DNA of 64,000 nt. Source: Luteibacter yeojuensis. GTDB lineage: Bacteria; Pseudomonadota; Gammaproteobacteria; Xanthomonadales; Rhodanobacteraceae. Positions 17,272 through 27,176 of the stretch are shown one piece after another (the first letter of the stretch is position 1; each line of letters begins with the position of its first letter). The position numbers and the translations under genes are program-made. The notes under the pieces were generated by a model that was not told the origin of the DNA, ran no database searches, and saw only the letters and a list, made by a program, of their open reading frames with translations. The stretch spans positions 2,976,001 to 3,040,000 of the forward strand of contig NZ_JAAQTL010000001.1 of assembly GCF_011742875.1 (NCBI RefSeq), in the 5' to 3' direction.

Positions 17272-17657
17272 GCGAGGGTCCTTGTCGAAAGGGAGGCTTG
17301 CTTTTGTGGGAGCCGCTTTAGCGGCGATGGGTGCTCGCGGCGGGCTTGCCCGCCGCCGCGGGATCGCCACTGATGCGGCTCCCACAGGAACCGGCCGTCC
17401 ATCAGCCGGCCGCGCCGGCCTACCGGGGCGTACAGCGCGGCGAGTCGCTCAAGGAAACTGTTCATGCAGGTGACCTCCCCGTTGCTCGAGGGGAAAGTCT
17501 GCGTGGGGGCTGCTGACACCGTACTGTCAGCAGACAACGATGGTGGGAGCCGCCATGGCGGCGAGAAGCCCACGAGGCGATGAAGCGGCCGTCCCACCTC
17601 TGGCGCTGGTCACCCCCGACCCGGACAATGCAGGCTTTCGCGCCAGAGTCCCGCCCG
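17272..17657. other. gene-free stretch with repeats, a palindrome and a doubtful small ORF
   Basis: Holds a diverged REP pair (17305-17386, TGTGGGAGCCGC and mirror), a single REP unit (17543-17566), and a 9-pair hairpin or operator CTGCTGACA-ccgtac-TGTCAGCAG (17510-17533). On the minus strand a 65-codon frame (17268-17465) starts MNSFLERLAALYAPVGRR after a good GGGGAGG site and might be a small protein, but it runs through the REP pair, so I do not call it a gene. Confidence 0.5.
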
Positions 17658-18683
17658 ATGACGAAACCGATTTCCCTGATCCAGTTCCTGATCGAAGAGA
17701 AGCGCGCCGGGCATATCAACGCCCAGCTCAGCCTTCTGATCGAGGTCGTGGCTCGCGCCTGCAAGCGCATTTCCGTCGCCACCGGCAAGGGCGCGCTCGG
17801 CGGCGTGCTCGGCAATGCCGGGTCGGAAAACGTGCAGGGCGAGGCGCAGAAGAAGCTCGACGTGATCTCCAACGAGATCCTGCTGGAAGCCAACGCCTGG
17901 GGCGGCCACCTCGCGGCCTGCGCCTCGGAGGAGATGGACGACCCGCAGCCCATCCCCGACGCCTACCCGAAGGGTAACCACCTGTTGTTGTTCGACCCGC
18001 TCGACGGTTCGTCGAACATCGACGTGAACGTTTCGGTCGGCACGATCTTCTCCGTGCTGCGCTGCCCGGACGGCGTCACCGAACCGAAGGTGGCCGACTT
18101 TCTCCAGCCCGGTACCGAGCAGGTGGCGGCGGGCTATGTGGTCTATGGACCCAGCACGTTGCTTGTGCTCACCTTCGGCCACGGCGTCCACGAGTTCACC
18201 CTTGACCGCGAGCACGGCAGCTTCGTGCTCACCCGCCGCGACATCGCCATTCCCGCCGAAACCGGCGAGTTCGCCATCAACATGTCGAACCAGCGCCACT
18301 GGGAAGCGCCGATGCAACGCTATATCGACGAACTGCTGGCCGGCACCACCGGCCCGCGCGGCCGCGACTTCAACATGCGCTGGGTCGCCTCGATGGTGGC
18401 GGACGTGCATCGCATCATCACCCGCGGCGGCGTCTTCATCTATCCGCTCGACGCCAAGATCACCGCCAAGGGTGGCACCGGGAAGCTGCGCCTGATGTAC
18501 GAGGCCAACCCGATGGCCTTCATCGTCGAACAGGCCGGCGGAGCCGCCACCACGGGTCGCGAGCGGCTCATGGAACTCCAGCCCACCGCCCTGCATCAGC
18601 GCGTCCCGGTGTTCCTCGGCTCGAAGAACGAGATCGAGGTCGTCACCCGCTACCACCTCGAAGCCGACGAAACCCGGACTTGA
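17658..18683 (+). CDS. fbp: fructose-1,6-bisphosphatase, class 1
   Basis: 341 aa from [11 protein letters not shown]; upstream in-frame ATGs add residues unlike the family. Signature [19 protein letters not shown] carries the metal-binding Asp residues and the phosphate-binding loop; [29 protein letters not shown] is the sugar-phosphate site (in parts). It removes the 1-phosphate of fructose 1,6-bisphosphate in gluconeogenesis, in the cytoplasm. Stands alone between unrelated genes. Confidence 0.97.
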   Translation: MTKPISLIQFLIEEKRAGHINAQLSLLIEVVARACKRISVATGKGALGGVLGNAGSENVQGEAQKKLDVISNEILLEANAWGGHLAACASEEMDDPQPIPDAYPKGNHLLLFDPLDGSSNIDVNVSVGTIFSVLRCPDGVTEPKVADFLQPGTEQVAAGYVVYGPSTLLVLTFGHGVHEFTLDREHGSFVLTRRDIAIPAETGEFAINMSNQRHWEAPMQRYIDELLAGTTGPRGRDFNMRWVASMVADVHRIITRGGVFIYPLDAKITAKGGTGKLRLMYEANPMAFIVEQAGGAATTGRERLMELQPTALHQRVPVFLGSKNEIEVVTRYHLEADETRT

Positions 18684-18756
18684 AAGATCCGGCCCGGGCG
18701 ATACCCCGCCCGGGTTACGCCATGAACGCGCCATGCCTCCGCCGCGCAGAGGCCCG

Positions 18757-19707
18757 ATGATCCCGCAGCCGCCCTCTCATCCCCTCCTTATGCGCCTTCC
18801 TCGCCCTCGCTCCTGGCTGCCTCTGTTGTTCGCCGCGCTGCTCGGCGGTTGCTTCGGCGGAAGCAAGCCGGACACACGCCCCGATACCGCCCTGCCCGTG
18901 CTGGCGGCGAAGCCGCGCATCGGTCTGGCGCTTGGCGGTGGCGCGGCAAAAGGCTTCGCCCATATCGGCGTCATCAAGATGCTCGAAGCCAGCGGCATCC
19001 ATCCCGATGCGGTTTCCGGTACCAGCGCCGGTAGCGTGGTGGGAGCGCTCTACGCCAGCGGCATGGATGCGTTCGCGCTGCAGGAACGGGCGTTCGCGCT
19101 CGACGAAGCGAGCATCCGCGACGTGCGCCTTTTCTCGGGTGGACTGGTGCAGGGGCAGAAGCTGCAGGACTACGTCAACGAACGGGTGAAGGGCGCTCCC
19201 ATCGAGAAGCTGCGGATGCCCTTCGCCGCCGTGGCCACCGAACTGGAGAATGGCGAGCGCGCCGTGTTCGTGCGCGGCAATACGGGCCAGGCCGTGCGTG
19301 CCTCGAGCAGTATTCCGGGTGTGTTCGAGCCCGTCGACATCGCCGGCAAGCATTTCGTCGACGGCGGCGTGGTCAGCCCGGTGCCGGTGGACGCGGTACG
19401 CCGGCTGGGCGCGGACATCGTCATCGCGGTGGACATTTCGGCGCGCCCGAACGGGAGTAATCCGGACAGCATGGTCGGCATCGTCGGCCAGTCGATCACC
19501 ATCATGGGCCGCAAGCTGGCGGAACAGGAACTGGAGCGCGCCGATATCGTCATCCGGCCGAAGGTGGGCCAGATCGGCCCCACGGACTTCGACCAGAAGA
19601 ACGTGGCCATCCTGGAAGGCGAGCGCGCGGCGCTTGCCGCGATCCCCGCCATCAAGGCGAAGATCGCCGAGAAAACCGCCGCGATGGGCCAGCCCGCCGC
19701 GAAGTGA
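18757..19707 (+). CDS. patatin-like phospholipase, lipoprotein (RssA-like)
   Basis: 316 aa from an ATG with AGAGG five bases before; another ATG at 18790 starts the signal peptide proper. Lipobox LGGC, so membrane-anchored. Patatin domain: oxyanion loop LALGGGAAKG, catalytic Ser in GTSAGS, and Asp in DGGVVSPVPV. It hydrolyses acyl esters of phospholipids or related lipids. Its stop abuts the stop of the convergent TetR gene (TGATCA). Confidence 0.93.
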   Translation: MIPQPPSHPLLMRLPRPRSWLPLLFAALLGGCFGGSKPDTRPDTALPVLAAKPRIGLALGGGAAKGFAHIGVIKMLEASGIHPDAVSGTSAGSVVGALYASGMDAFALQERAFALDEASIRDVRLFSGGLVQGQKLQDYVNERVKGAPIEKLRMPFAAVATELENGERAVFVRGNTGQAVRASSSIPGVFEPVDIAGKHFVDGGVVSPVPVDAVRRLGADIVIAVDISARPNGSNPDSMVGIVGQSITIMGRKLAEQELERADIVIRPKVGQIGPTDFDQKNVAILEGERAALAAIPAIKAKIAEKTAAMGQPAAK

Positions 19708-20292
19708 TCAGCCCGCCTCGACCAGTTCCAGAGCGGCGGAGCGGCCGAGCGCGAGGATCTCGTCGGAGAGGTCGTCGTCGGCCACCGCACGCGCCAGCGA
19801 CATCGAACCCACCAGCGACGCGAATACCGCCATGGCCAGCGAGCGGCGGCGCTTGCCGCGAACAGCGGCGGGCAGCGTCGAGGCGATCAGCTCGACCATC
19901 TCCGCATAGCCGTCGGTGAAAGCGGTCTTCGTTTCCACCGGACGGCGCGCCATCTCGGCCGACAGCGCCGCGGCAACGCATCCGGTTTCCGGCTGGTCGC
20001 GATGCTCCACCGACAGGTAACCGTTGATCAAGGCGCGATAGCCCTCGCCGCGCGACGCCGCCACCTTCGCCGTGAGGCGCTTGATGGCACACCCGGCACC
20101 CGCGATCACGCTTTCGCGGACCAGGTCTTCCTTCGAACCGAAATGGTTATAGAAACCGCCCTGGGTGAGACCCACCTCGCCCATGAGGCTCACCACACCG
20201 ACGCCGTCGATGCCGTCCGCGCGAAAACGCTGCGACGCCGCCTCGACGATCTTCTGCCGCGTCTGTTCTTTATGGCCCTTCTCGTACCGCAT
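19708..20292 (-). CDS. TetR/AcrR family transcriptional regulator
   Basis: 194 aa from the ATG with GAGGG seven bases before. TetR_N helix-turn-helix: TRQKIVEAASQRF, GVGVVSLMGEVGLTQGGFYNHFGSKEDLV. The C-terminal part (GYLSVEHRD, GCVAAALSAEMARR) resembles the TetR_C subfamily seen beside oxidoreductase or efflux genes. Nothing lies divergent within 100 bases other than the GH43 gene's end, so the target is unknown. Confidence 0.93.
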   Translation of the reverse strand: MRYEKGHKEQTRQKIVEAASQRFRADGIDGVGVVSLMGEVGLTQGGFYNHFGSKEDLVRESVIAGAGCAIKRLTAKVAASRGEGYRALINGYLSVEHRDQPETGCVAAALSAEMARRPVETKTAFTDGYAEMVELIASTLPAAVRGKRRRSLAMAVFASLVGSMSLARAVADDDLSDEILALGRSAALELVEAG

Positions 20293-20463
20293 ACTGCCCT
20301 CACTCCCACAGGAATGGTCCTGCCCGGCTTCGATTGTAGCCAATCCTTGCGCGTTGAAATGTCGGGTGTCACGGGCTGTAAGGCATGGATGGAATAGTTG
20401 CCTAGGCTATCGTCGGGTGCATTTCCATATGGGTTTCAAGGTGATCGTGGCGATGGACTGATC

Positions 20464-21453
20464 TCAGCGCAGGGGGTGGGCTCCCACGCCTTCCTTGGTG
20501 ATCTTCACGGGGAGGATCTTCCCGTCCTTGTCGAAGTACATGTGCTCGATCGAGGTCTGGCGATGGTTGCCGTTCGTGTCGCCCAGCGGATGACGGTGGT
20601 AGACGATGTACCAGGCATCGTCCTTCTTCACATGGAACACGGAGTTGTGGCCCGCCCCGGTGGCGACCTCAGGATCCTGCTGGAGGATCTTGCCGATGCG
20701 CTTGAACGGACCCATGGGCGAATCGCCGATGGCATAGGCCACCGAATAGTCGGGTCCGGTCCAGCCGCCCTCGGACCACATGAAGTAGTACTTGCCATGG
20801 CGCTTGAACATCAGCGGGCCTTCGACGTATTGCGGCGCTGGCGTGATCTCCTTGTAGACCGTGCCATCGGCCATCGGCTCGACACCGGTGAAGTCGGGCT
20901 TCAGCTTCACGATGTTCGCGTGCTTCCAGCCGCCGTAGATCATGTACCAGGTGCCGTCGTCGTCATGGAACACGAACTGGTCGATGGGCTGCGCGCCGTT
21001 GTGGAAAGCGTCGATGAGCGGCTTGCCGAGCATGTCCTTGTACGGACCGTCCGGCTTGTCGGCCACGGCGACGCCAATGCCCCCGAGCTCCTTGTCGCTC
21101 TGGATATCGTTGGCGGCGAAGAAGAAATAGTACTTGCCGCCGTTCTCCACCACGGCGGGCGCCCAGAGGGCTTTCTTCGCCCAGGGAATATCGTGGATGG
21201 CAAGCACGTTGGCGTGCTTCGTCCAGTGCACGAGGTCCGGCGACGAGAACGCGTCGAACCCCGTCTGCTTCGCGTAGGCCAGCGAGGTGGTGGGATAGAT
21301 CCAGTAGGTGTCGTCGAAGATCGCCGCCTCGGGATCGGCATACCAGCCGGGGAAGACGGGATTACTGGCGAAGGCCGTCGCCGGCGCGGTCAGTGCGGCC
21401 ATCGGCAGCAGCGCCGCCAGCAGCGCGCGCCCCACCCGCTTGCGAAATCCCAT
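20464..21453 (-). CDS. secreted glycoside hydrolase, family 43
   Basis: 329 aa with signal peptide (cut near AFA-SNP). Five-bladed propeller of GH43: PGWYADPEAAIFDDTYWIYPT (catalytic base Asp), PIDQFVFHDDDGTWYMIYGG (second Asp), and VEGPLMFKRHGKYYFMWSEGG (general acid Glu in VEGP). Such enzymes remove arabinose or xylose from plant cell-wall glycans, suiting a soil or plant-associated life. No other polysaccharide-use genes adjoin it. Confidence 0.92.
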   Translation of the reverse strand: MGFRKRVGRALLAALLPMAALTAPATAFASNPVFPGWYADPEAAIFDDTYWIYPTTSLAYAKQTGFDAFSSPDLVHWTKHANVLAIHDIPWAKKALWAPAVVENGGKYYFFFAANDIQSDKELGGIGVAVADKPDGPYKDMLGKPLIDAFHNGAQPIDQFVFHDDDGTWYMIYGGWKHANIVKLKPDFTGVEPMADGTVYKEITPAPQYVEGPLMFKRHGKYYFMWSEGGWTGPDYSVAYAIGDSPMGPFKRIGKILQQDPEVATGAGHNSVFHVKKDDAWYIVYHRHPLGDTNGNHRQTSIEHMYFDKDGKILPVKITKEGVGAHPLR

Positions 21454-21521
21454 CTTCCACCCCCAGCATTTGTCGGACTTTAGATCCTACCGGCTCCGGA
21501 CGTCCGAATGCCACTCCACTG

Positions 21522-21608
21522 CCCGTCGTTCCTGCGAAGACAGGAACCCGGTGACTCCATGCGCGCCGGGAAGTCGCTGGGTTCCTGCCTTCGCAGGGAC
21601 GACGATGC
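21522..21608. repeat. inverted repeat of a second family (CGTCGTTCCTGCGAAG type)
   Basis: Arms CGTCGTTCCTGCGAAGACAG (from 21524) and its near-perfect mirror ending 21606 enclose about 15 bases. Different from the GAGCCGCTATAGCGGC family. It lies between the GH43 gene start and the 3' end of the TonB receptor, where it may also act as a terminator. Confidence 0.75.
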
Positions 21609-21615
21609 GGGTCTT

Positions 21616-23715
21616 CTAGAACCGATAACGTGCCGTGCCCACGATGCTGCGGCGAGGGCCGTAGAAGCAGTCGCCGCGCGACAGGCAGCTGGCATTGTAT
21701 GCCTGGTCGGTGAGGTTCGCGGCGTTCACGGAGAAACGCCACGGTCCCTGCACATAGGCGACCATCGCATCGAACAGCGTCTTCTCCGGCACCTTCAGTT
21801 CGCCGGTCTCGTCGTAGTTGACGCCGATGTAGCGCGCACCGATGCCGAAGCTGAAGCCGTCGTTCTCCGCGCCGCTCGCGTGGTAGACACCCCAGAGGGA
21901 GCCCTGCTGCTTCGGTAGGCCGGCGACGAGGGTGCCGTCGTCGGGTCGTGCCTTCGTCCAGGTGTACGTGCCGATCAGATCGAGGTGCGATGCGAGGCGT
22001 GTCGAGGCTTCCAGTTCCACGCCCTTCGTCTTCGCCCTGCCCGCCTGGATCTGGTTGAGTGGATTCTCCGGATCGGGGGCGAGGCGGTTCTCCTCGCGCA
22101 GGTCGTAGTAGGTCGCCGTCAGTAGCGTCGACGAACCTGCCGGCTGGTACTTCAGGCCTGCTTCGTACTGCTTCCCGCGCAGCGGCTCGTAGGGACGGTT
22201 GTAGAAGTCCAGGCTGTCCAGCGGCTGGAACGACTCCGTGTAGCTGAGGTACGGCACGAGGCCGTTATCGAAGCGGTACATCAGGCCGAAGCGCGAGGTG
22301 GTCGCATTGTCCACCGAACGGTCGCCGCCGGTGGTCAGCGTGGCGCGGTCGTGGCGCAGACCGACGGTAGCGATCCAGCGGTCGCCCCAGTCGACCTGGT
22401 CCTGCACGTACACGCCGGTCTGTCGCGTACGGCTGGAAGCGACCGGGAAGACGTCCGGCGCCACGAATCCGTTGCCGTAGGCGGGCGAGTACAGATCGAA
22501 AGGCACGTCGTCATAACCGTTGCCCCGCCGGCTGTCGGTGTGCGAGTAACCGACATCCAGACCCATGAGCAGGCGATGACGCATGGAGGCGAAGTCGAAA
22601 TCCGCCTCGGCATGCGTATCGGTGACGAAACGTTTGTGCCGGTCGATCGCGATATAGCTGTAACGCGCCACGGTACGCTGGCTGTCGTCCAGGAACGGGT
22701 ACGCCGGATTCGCGTAGACGTCGGGATAGAGCGTACGGTAGTCCACGTTATCGTGCGAGTAGCGCATGTTCTGTACGAACGTCCACGTATCGTCGAAACG
22801 ATGCTCGAACAGGGATGTAAGCGAGCGCTGGTCCGTGTCGTAGCGATCGAAGCCCGGCTCGCTCACGAAGCGTCGCGTATCGATGCGGCCGTTGGGATTC
22901 GGGAGCAGCGTCCCCGCGTGCGGCAGGAAGTTCAGCGAAGTGCCGTTGCGGTCGAACTGCAGGTTCGCCAGAAGGGTCCACCGCGTGTCCTCGTCCGGCG
23001 CCCATGTGATCGCCGGCACGATGGCCTTGCGATCGTCCGGAACGTGGTCGATCTGCGAATCCGAATCGCGGTATACGCCGATGAGCCGGTAAGCCCAGTG
23101 CCCTGCGCTGTCCACCGGCCCGGTGACGTCGAAAGCCACCTGTTTTCGCGCGGAATTGCCCACCTGCGCTTCCACTTCGTGCGACGCAACGAACTGCGGC
23201 AGCTTCGAAGATAGCGCGATGAGGCCACCGGTGGTGCCCTGGCCATACAGCACCGACGAAGGGCCGCGCACGATTTCGACATGGTCGAGGAAATACGGCT
23301 CGGTGCGGGCGTAGGAGTAGCCGAAATACTGGCGCAAGCCATCGAGGTATTGCGTGAACGAGGTGCCGCGGACGAATGCGTCGTCGCCGCGACTGTCCAC
23401 ACCATAGGCATCGGCACGCACACCGGCCGAATAGCGCAGCGCATCCTGCACCGTGAGCACACCCTGGTCGAGCATCTGCGTGGCCGAGATGACGGAGATG
23501 GCTTGCGGCGTCTCGAGGATCGGCGTGTCCGTCTTGGTCGCGCCCGAGGCATCGGTACGCGCATAACCCTCGTCGGGTCGCTGGCCACGGACGTCGATCG
23601 GGGCCAGTTGCACGGCCTTCCCGCCCGGTGTCCCGGCGGGCAACGCCTGCTGGGCGGCGAGCGGGGCCGATATCCCTGCGACGAGCAGGGACAGGATTTT
23701 TCTACTCAGGATCAT
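21616..23715 (-). CDS. TonB-dependent siderophore receptor
   Basis: 699 aa from ATG with GGGGGAAG nine bases before. Signal peptide (cut near LAA-QQA), plug domain (TPQAISVISATQMLDQ, VEIVRGPSSVLYGQGTTGG) and a beta-barrel ending in the expected Phe (TARYRF). This pattern (plug start ILETPQAISV) is that of ferric-siderophore receptors (TIGR01783). It imports an iron chelate across the outer membrane with TonB energy. A Fur-like box 60 bases upstream supports iron control. No siderophore synthesis genes are near. Confidence 0.95.
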   Translation of the reverse strand: MILSRKILSLLVAGISAPLAAQQALPAGTPGGKAVQLAPIDVRGQRPDEGYARTDASGATKTDTPILETPQAISVISATQMLDQGVLTVQDALRYSAGVRADAYGVDSRGDDAFVRGTSFTQYLDGLRQYFGYSYARTEPYFLDHVEIVRGPSSVLYGQGTTGGLIALSSKLPQFVASHEVEAQVGNSARKQVAFDVTGPVDSAGHWAYRLIGVYRDSDSQIDHVPDDRKAIVPAITWAPDEDTRWTLLANLQFDRNGTSLNFLPHAGTLLPNPNGRIDTRRFVSEPGFDRYDTDQRSLTSLFEHRFDDTWTFVQNMRYSHDNVDYRTLYPDVYANPAYPFLDDSQRTVARYSYIAIDRHKRFVTDTHAEADFDFASMRHRLLMGLDVGYSHTDSRRGNGYDDVPFDLYSPAYGNGFVAPDVFPVASSRTRQTGVYVQDQVDWGDRWIATVGLRHDRATLTTGGDRSVDNATTSRFGLMYRFDNGLVPYLSYTESFQPLDSLDFYNRPYEPLRGKQYEAGLKYQPAGSSTLLTATYYDLREENRLAPDPENPLNQIQAGRAKTKGVELEASTRLASHLDLIGTYTWTKARPDDGTLVAGLPKQQGSLWGVYHASGAENDGFSFGIGARYIGVNYDETGELKVPEKTLFDAMVAYVQGPWRFSVNAANLTDQAYNASCLSRGDCFYGPRRSIVGTARYRF

Positions 23716-23772
23716 GGACTTCCCCCAGGCCCTGCCTTCCCGGGAATCGCGGGGGAGGCCAAGGCCGTCATT

Positions 23773-23791
23773 GCGAATGACTCTCATTCCG
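23773..23791 (-). promoter_or_regulatory. Fur box-like site
   Basis: AATGA-ctc-TCATT forms the core of a 19-base site (GCGAATGACTCTCATTCCG region) matching the Fur consensus AATGATAATCATT at ten of thirteen core positions. It lies 58-76 bases before the TonB receptor's ATG, where Fur would block transcription when iron is plentiful. Confidence 0.7.
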
Positions 23792-23907
23792 ATGATGGGA
23801 CAGATCGATGTTTAGCGCAATATCCCGGCGGGACCCGGTGATCCGGTGAGGCTATGGGAAGGCGACTCGGCAGATATCGCGCATGTTCTGTGGGAATCGG
23901 CGTTGGG

Positions 23908-24966
23908 TCAGCGCAGGTCCAGGAGGGTGCCGATGTCGCGAAGCGCCCTGAACCGCCGCACCAGGTTCAGCGGCTTGCGTTTCAATACACCGAACTCGCC
24001 GCGCTGGAAGGCTTCCGCCGCATCCAGCACGCGCTCGCTCGAATGGCCGTCGCGATAGGGATGGATGTCGTCGCCGTGCGCACGGATGGCCGCCATCAAC
24101 TCGGGGGGATGCGAGAGGGCGCGATCGATGGCGGCGTCGACATCGGTGGGAGACGCCACGTCGAGCATGAAAGGCTGCGGCACGCGGTTGGCGACCGTCA
24201 CCACCGGTTTGCCCATCACCGCGAACTCGTGCACGACGGAAGACGTGTCGCAGACGAGCACGTCCGCGGCGCGTTCCATGTCCATGAGGCGGTCGGACGT
24301 GTAGAACCGCGCATTCGGTGCCTGGAGGCCGCGATAGGCATCGAACAGCTCGCCGTCGCACTTCGGATGCAGGGTCAGGAGCCACTGCCGGTCGCCACGC
24401 GCGATCATCGCGCGCAACGGCTCCAGCATCGCGGGCGCACTGCTGAGACGATGGCTGAAGGTGGATGCATACATGACCACCGGGCGTCCGTCGCGCGGCG
24501 GCAGGTCGGCCATGGACGCCGACGGCGGTCCGAACAGCGGGTCGAGCTTGGGCCAGCCGGTTTCGACCACGGCGAAGTAGCCGTGCTCGCGAGCCAGCGC
24601 CTCGAACGGACGCGTGGTGGCCGGGCCCTGGGTCACGTAAAGGTCGAAGAAGCCGCGAATGGCGAAGTGCCCGCGGTCCGGCTCGCGCTTCTGCGCGTTG
24701 AAACCGTGGAACACCTGCACCTTGATCCCCGGCAACGCGGGCGACACCCAGTTCGCCGCGCAATACGTGGCCTCGGGTCGCAGCGCCCGCGCCTCGCGCA
24801 AGCTGCGCACGCGGTGTTCGTCCGGAGCCAGCTGTCCCGCCACCGCGGCCGGCACGATCCAGCCCACGTCGATGCCGCGAGCGCGCGCCGCCGCGGCCAG
24901 TGGACGCAGGATAGGCAAGCCGTACGACTCGGTGGCGAACATCAGGCACGCGGGCAAGGGCGGCAC
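23908..24966 (-). CDS. CDP-glycerol glycerophosphotransferase-like transferase
   Basis: 352 aa from GTG; an ATG eight codons later is an alternative. Two Rossmann-like halves: QVFHGFNAQKREPD (catalytic His region of PF04464-type enzymes) and VCDTSSVVHEFAVMGKPVVTV (donor-binding Ser/Glu). Members transfer glycerol-phosphate or sugars onto cell-surface polymers; several in Gram-negatives act on LPS or capsule. It is divergent from a WaaE-like glycosyltransferase with 54 bases between, so both may build the same surface glycan (inference). Confidence 0.75.
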   Translation of the reverse strand: MPPLPACLMFATESYGLPILRPLAAAARARGIDVGWIVPAAVAGQLAPDEHRVRSLREARALRPEATYCAANWVSPALPGIKVQVFHGFNAQKREPDRGHFAIRGFFDLYVTQGPATTRPFEALAREHGYFAVVETGWPKLDPLFGPPSASMADLPPRDGRPVVMYASTFSHRLSSAPAMLEPLRAMIARGDRQWLLTLHPKCDGELFDAYRGLQAPNARFYTSDRLMDMERAADVLVCDTSSVVHEFAVMGKPVVTVANRVPQPFMLDVASPTDVDAAIDRALSHPPELMAAIRAHGDDIHPYRDGHSSERVLDAAEAFQRGEFGVLKRKPLNLVRRFRALRDIGTLLDLR

Positions 24967-25020
24967 TCCGCAGTTAACGACGTGGCATTATGACGGCTCG
25001 TTACCCGACACCGCATCCCG

Positions 25021-25788
25021 ATGACCCGACGGCCCATTTCCCTTTGCGTGATCACCCAGAACGAGGCCGATCGCATCCGGGACTGCCTGGCGTCCGCGGC
25101 CCCTTTCTGCGACGACATGGTCGTGGTGGACGGCGGCTCCACCGACGACACGGTCGCCATCGCCGGGGAAGCCGGTGCCCGCGTGATCGCTCGCCCCTTC
25201 GACGGCTTCCGCAGCCAGAAGGCCTTCGCGGTGGCCCAGGCGAAGAACGACTGGGTGCTCTGCCTGGACGCGGACGAGCGCGTCGGTGCCGAGCTGCGGG
25301 AAGCCATCGAGAAAGCGTTCGACAAGGGGTTCGACGCACCCGGTTATCGTTTCTACCGGCGGAACGACTTTTTCGGGCGCTTCATGCGCCACGGCAACGC
25401 CGGTGCCGACAAGGTGCTGCGCCTGTTCGATCGCCGCCACGGCGGCTGGCGCGGACCGCGCGAGATCCACGAGTCGGTGAGCGTCGACGGCGAGGTGCGG
25501 ATGCTTCCCGGCTTCCTCGACCATTATCCGTACCGCTCGCTGTCGGAGTTGATGGCGAAACAGGAACGCTACGCGCACATGATGGCCACCGAGGAATTCG
25601 CCGCGGGCAAGCGCGCCACGCTGGCGCAGATCGTGGCGAGCCCGATGTGGCGGTTCTTTCGCGGTTATGTGCTGCGCGCCGGGTTCCTCGACGGATGGCG
25701 CGGCATCGTCTACGCGCTGCTGCGGGTGGAATACGTGCGGCGCAAGTACGTGAAGCTGTGGTTGCTGCAACACGGCCAGAAGGCCTGA
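25021..25788 (+). CDS. glycosyltransferase family 2, WaaE/KdtX-like
   Basis: 255 aa. GT-A fold: SLCVITQNEADRIRDCL, VVVDGGSTDDTV and LCLDADERV (metal-binding DxD), then RLFDRRHGGWRGPREIHESV and a basic amphipathic tail. Matches the LPS inner-core beta-1,4-glucosyltransferase family WaaE/KdtX, which adds a sugar to heptose at the inner-membrane face. No strong ribosome site is visible before the ATG. Paired divergently with the glycerophosphotransferase-like gene. Confidence 0.88.
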   Translation: MTRRPISLCVITQNEADRIRDCLASAAPFCDDMVVVDGGSTDDTVAIAGEAGARVIARPFDGFRSQKAFAVAQAKNDWVLCLDADERVGAELREAIEKAFDKGFDAPGYRFYRRNDFFGRFMRHGNAGADKVLRLFDRRHGGWRGPREIHESVSVDGEVRMLPGFLDHYPYRSLSELMAKQERYAHMMATEEFAAGKRATLAQIVASPMWRFFRGYVLRAGFLDGWRGIVYALLRVEYVRRKYVKLWLLQHGQKA

Positions 25789-25817
25789 CGCTTCACAGGA
25801 TTGCCCGCTGCCGCGGC

Positions 25818-25840
25818 TCGCCGCTATAGCGGCTCCTACA
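25818..25840. repeat. single REP-like unit
   Basis: TCGCCGCTATAGCGGCTCCT and three more bases, 30 bases after the glycosyltransferase stop. The partner unit of other copies is missing here. Confidence 0.8.
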
Positions 25841-25915
25841 ACGACCGTCGCTCCTGCAACGCGAGGCGAGTCCGCAAGCCTTTTCTGCAGGGACCTGTAG
25901 CGGCGAGGCCCCGCC

Positions 25916-26989
25916 TCAGACTCGCAGAAGCCGCGCCGCCACTTCCACGATGTCGCGCGTGATGGCCGTGGCCGAGGTTTCGCGCGCCAGCGCCGCCGCC
26001 TGTCCTGCCCAGAGCGGCTGGAAGTCGCCGCTGCCACGGGCTTCCGCGATCTTGCGCAGCGGTCCGAGCGGACCGCCGGCGAGCGGGAACGGCAGCGCGT
26101 CGCGGGAGAGGGGACCCAGTTCGCGCATCACGCGGTTGAGCACGCCACGCGCGGGACGACCGGTGAGGACATTGGTGATCGCGGTGTTGTCGTCGCGCGC
26201 TTCGCGAATGGCCTGTCGATGCACTGCCACATTCGTGGCTTCGTCCGCGAGCAGGTACGCGCTTCCTACCTGCACCGCCGACGCGCCGAGGCACAGTGCC
26301 GCCGCCATGCCGCGTCCGTCGGCGATGCCGCCCGCCGCGATCACGGGTACGTGCAGCGCATCGACCAGCTGCGGCACCAGGGCCATGGTGCCCGGCTGGG
26401 TGTCCATGTCGTCGGTGAGGAAATTGCCGCGGTGGCCGCCCGCCTCGTAACCCTGCGCGATGACGGCATCGCAACCGCGCTCGGCCAGCCAGCGGCCTTC
26501 GGCCACGGTGGTCGCCGAGGAGACCACCACCGCTCCCGTGGCCTTCACCCGGGACAACAGGCCCTCCTCGGGCAAGCCGAAGTGGAAGCTCACCACTTCA
26601 GGTCGCAGCGATTCGACCATGGCGCACATGGCGTCGTCGAACGGCGCACGGCCACCGGCCGGCGGCAGGTCGGCCGGATCGACGCCGAATTCCTCGAAAT
26701 AGGGAGCCAACCGCTCCAGCCAGCGCGCCGAGGCCTCCGCCGTGGGCGTTTCCGGCCGGTGAGCGAAGAAGTTGAGGTTGATCGGCCCGTCCACCGCGCC
26801 CCGGAAGGCGACCACTTCGGCCGTGGCCGTTTCCACGCTGATCGAAGAACACGGAATCGCGCCAAGGCCGCCGGCGTCGGCCACCGCGATCGCGAGCGGC
26901 GCCAGCCCCGCACCGGCCATCGGCGCGAGCAGCAGGGGTTGTTCGATCGAGAGGAGATCGAGGATGCGGCGGTCGGTCCAGGCGGCCAT
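25916..26989 (-). CDS. nitronate monooxygenase (NMO family flavoprotein)
   Basis: 357 aa from the only in-frame ATG near the family start. FMN-dependent TIM barrel: PLLLAPMAGAGLAPLAIAVADAGGLGAI, AQGYEAGGHRG (catalytic His), VPVIAAGGIADGRGMAAALCLGASAVQVGSAYL (phosphate-binding Gly loops), given here in parts. It oxidises toxic nitronates or propionate-3-nitronate to protect the cell. Isolated gene; REP unit downstream. Confidence 0.92.
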   Translation of the reverse strand: MAAWTDRRILDLLSIEQPLLLAPMAGAGLAPLAIAVADAGGLGAIPCSSISVETATAEVVAFRGAVDGPINLNFFAHRPETPTAEASARWLERLAPYFEEFGVDPADLPPAGGRAPFDDAMCAMVESLRPEVVSFHFGLPEEGLLSRVKATGAVVVSSATTVAEGRWLAERGCDAVIAQGYEAGGHRGNFLTDDMDTQPGTMALVPQLVDALHVPVIAAGGIADGRGMAAALCLGASAVQVGSAYLLADEATNVAVHRQAIREARDDNTAITNVLTGRPARGVLNRVMRELGPLSRDALPFPLAGGPLGPLRKIAEARGSGDFQPLWAGQAAALARETSATAITRDIVEVAARLLRV

Positions 26990-27176
26990 GGCTCTCACCG
27001 GTGGGGATATCGGGGGACACGCCAAGCATAACGGGGCAATCGTTGGGTGGGTGTTGGGCGCCATCCGATCCCTTGGGTCCACCGTTCGTCCCCGGGGACC
27101 CGGTTTTGCTCCCTCGGCGGAAGACAGCGGCGGCGTCCGAGCCACAGGATGAGCCATCCCGACGACGAGGTTTCCC

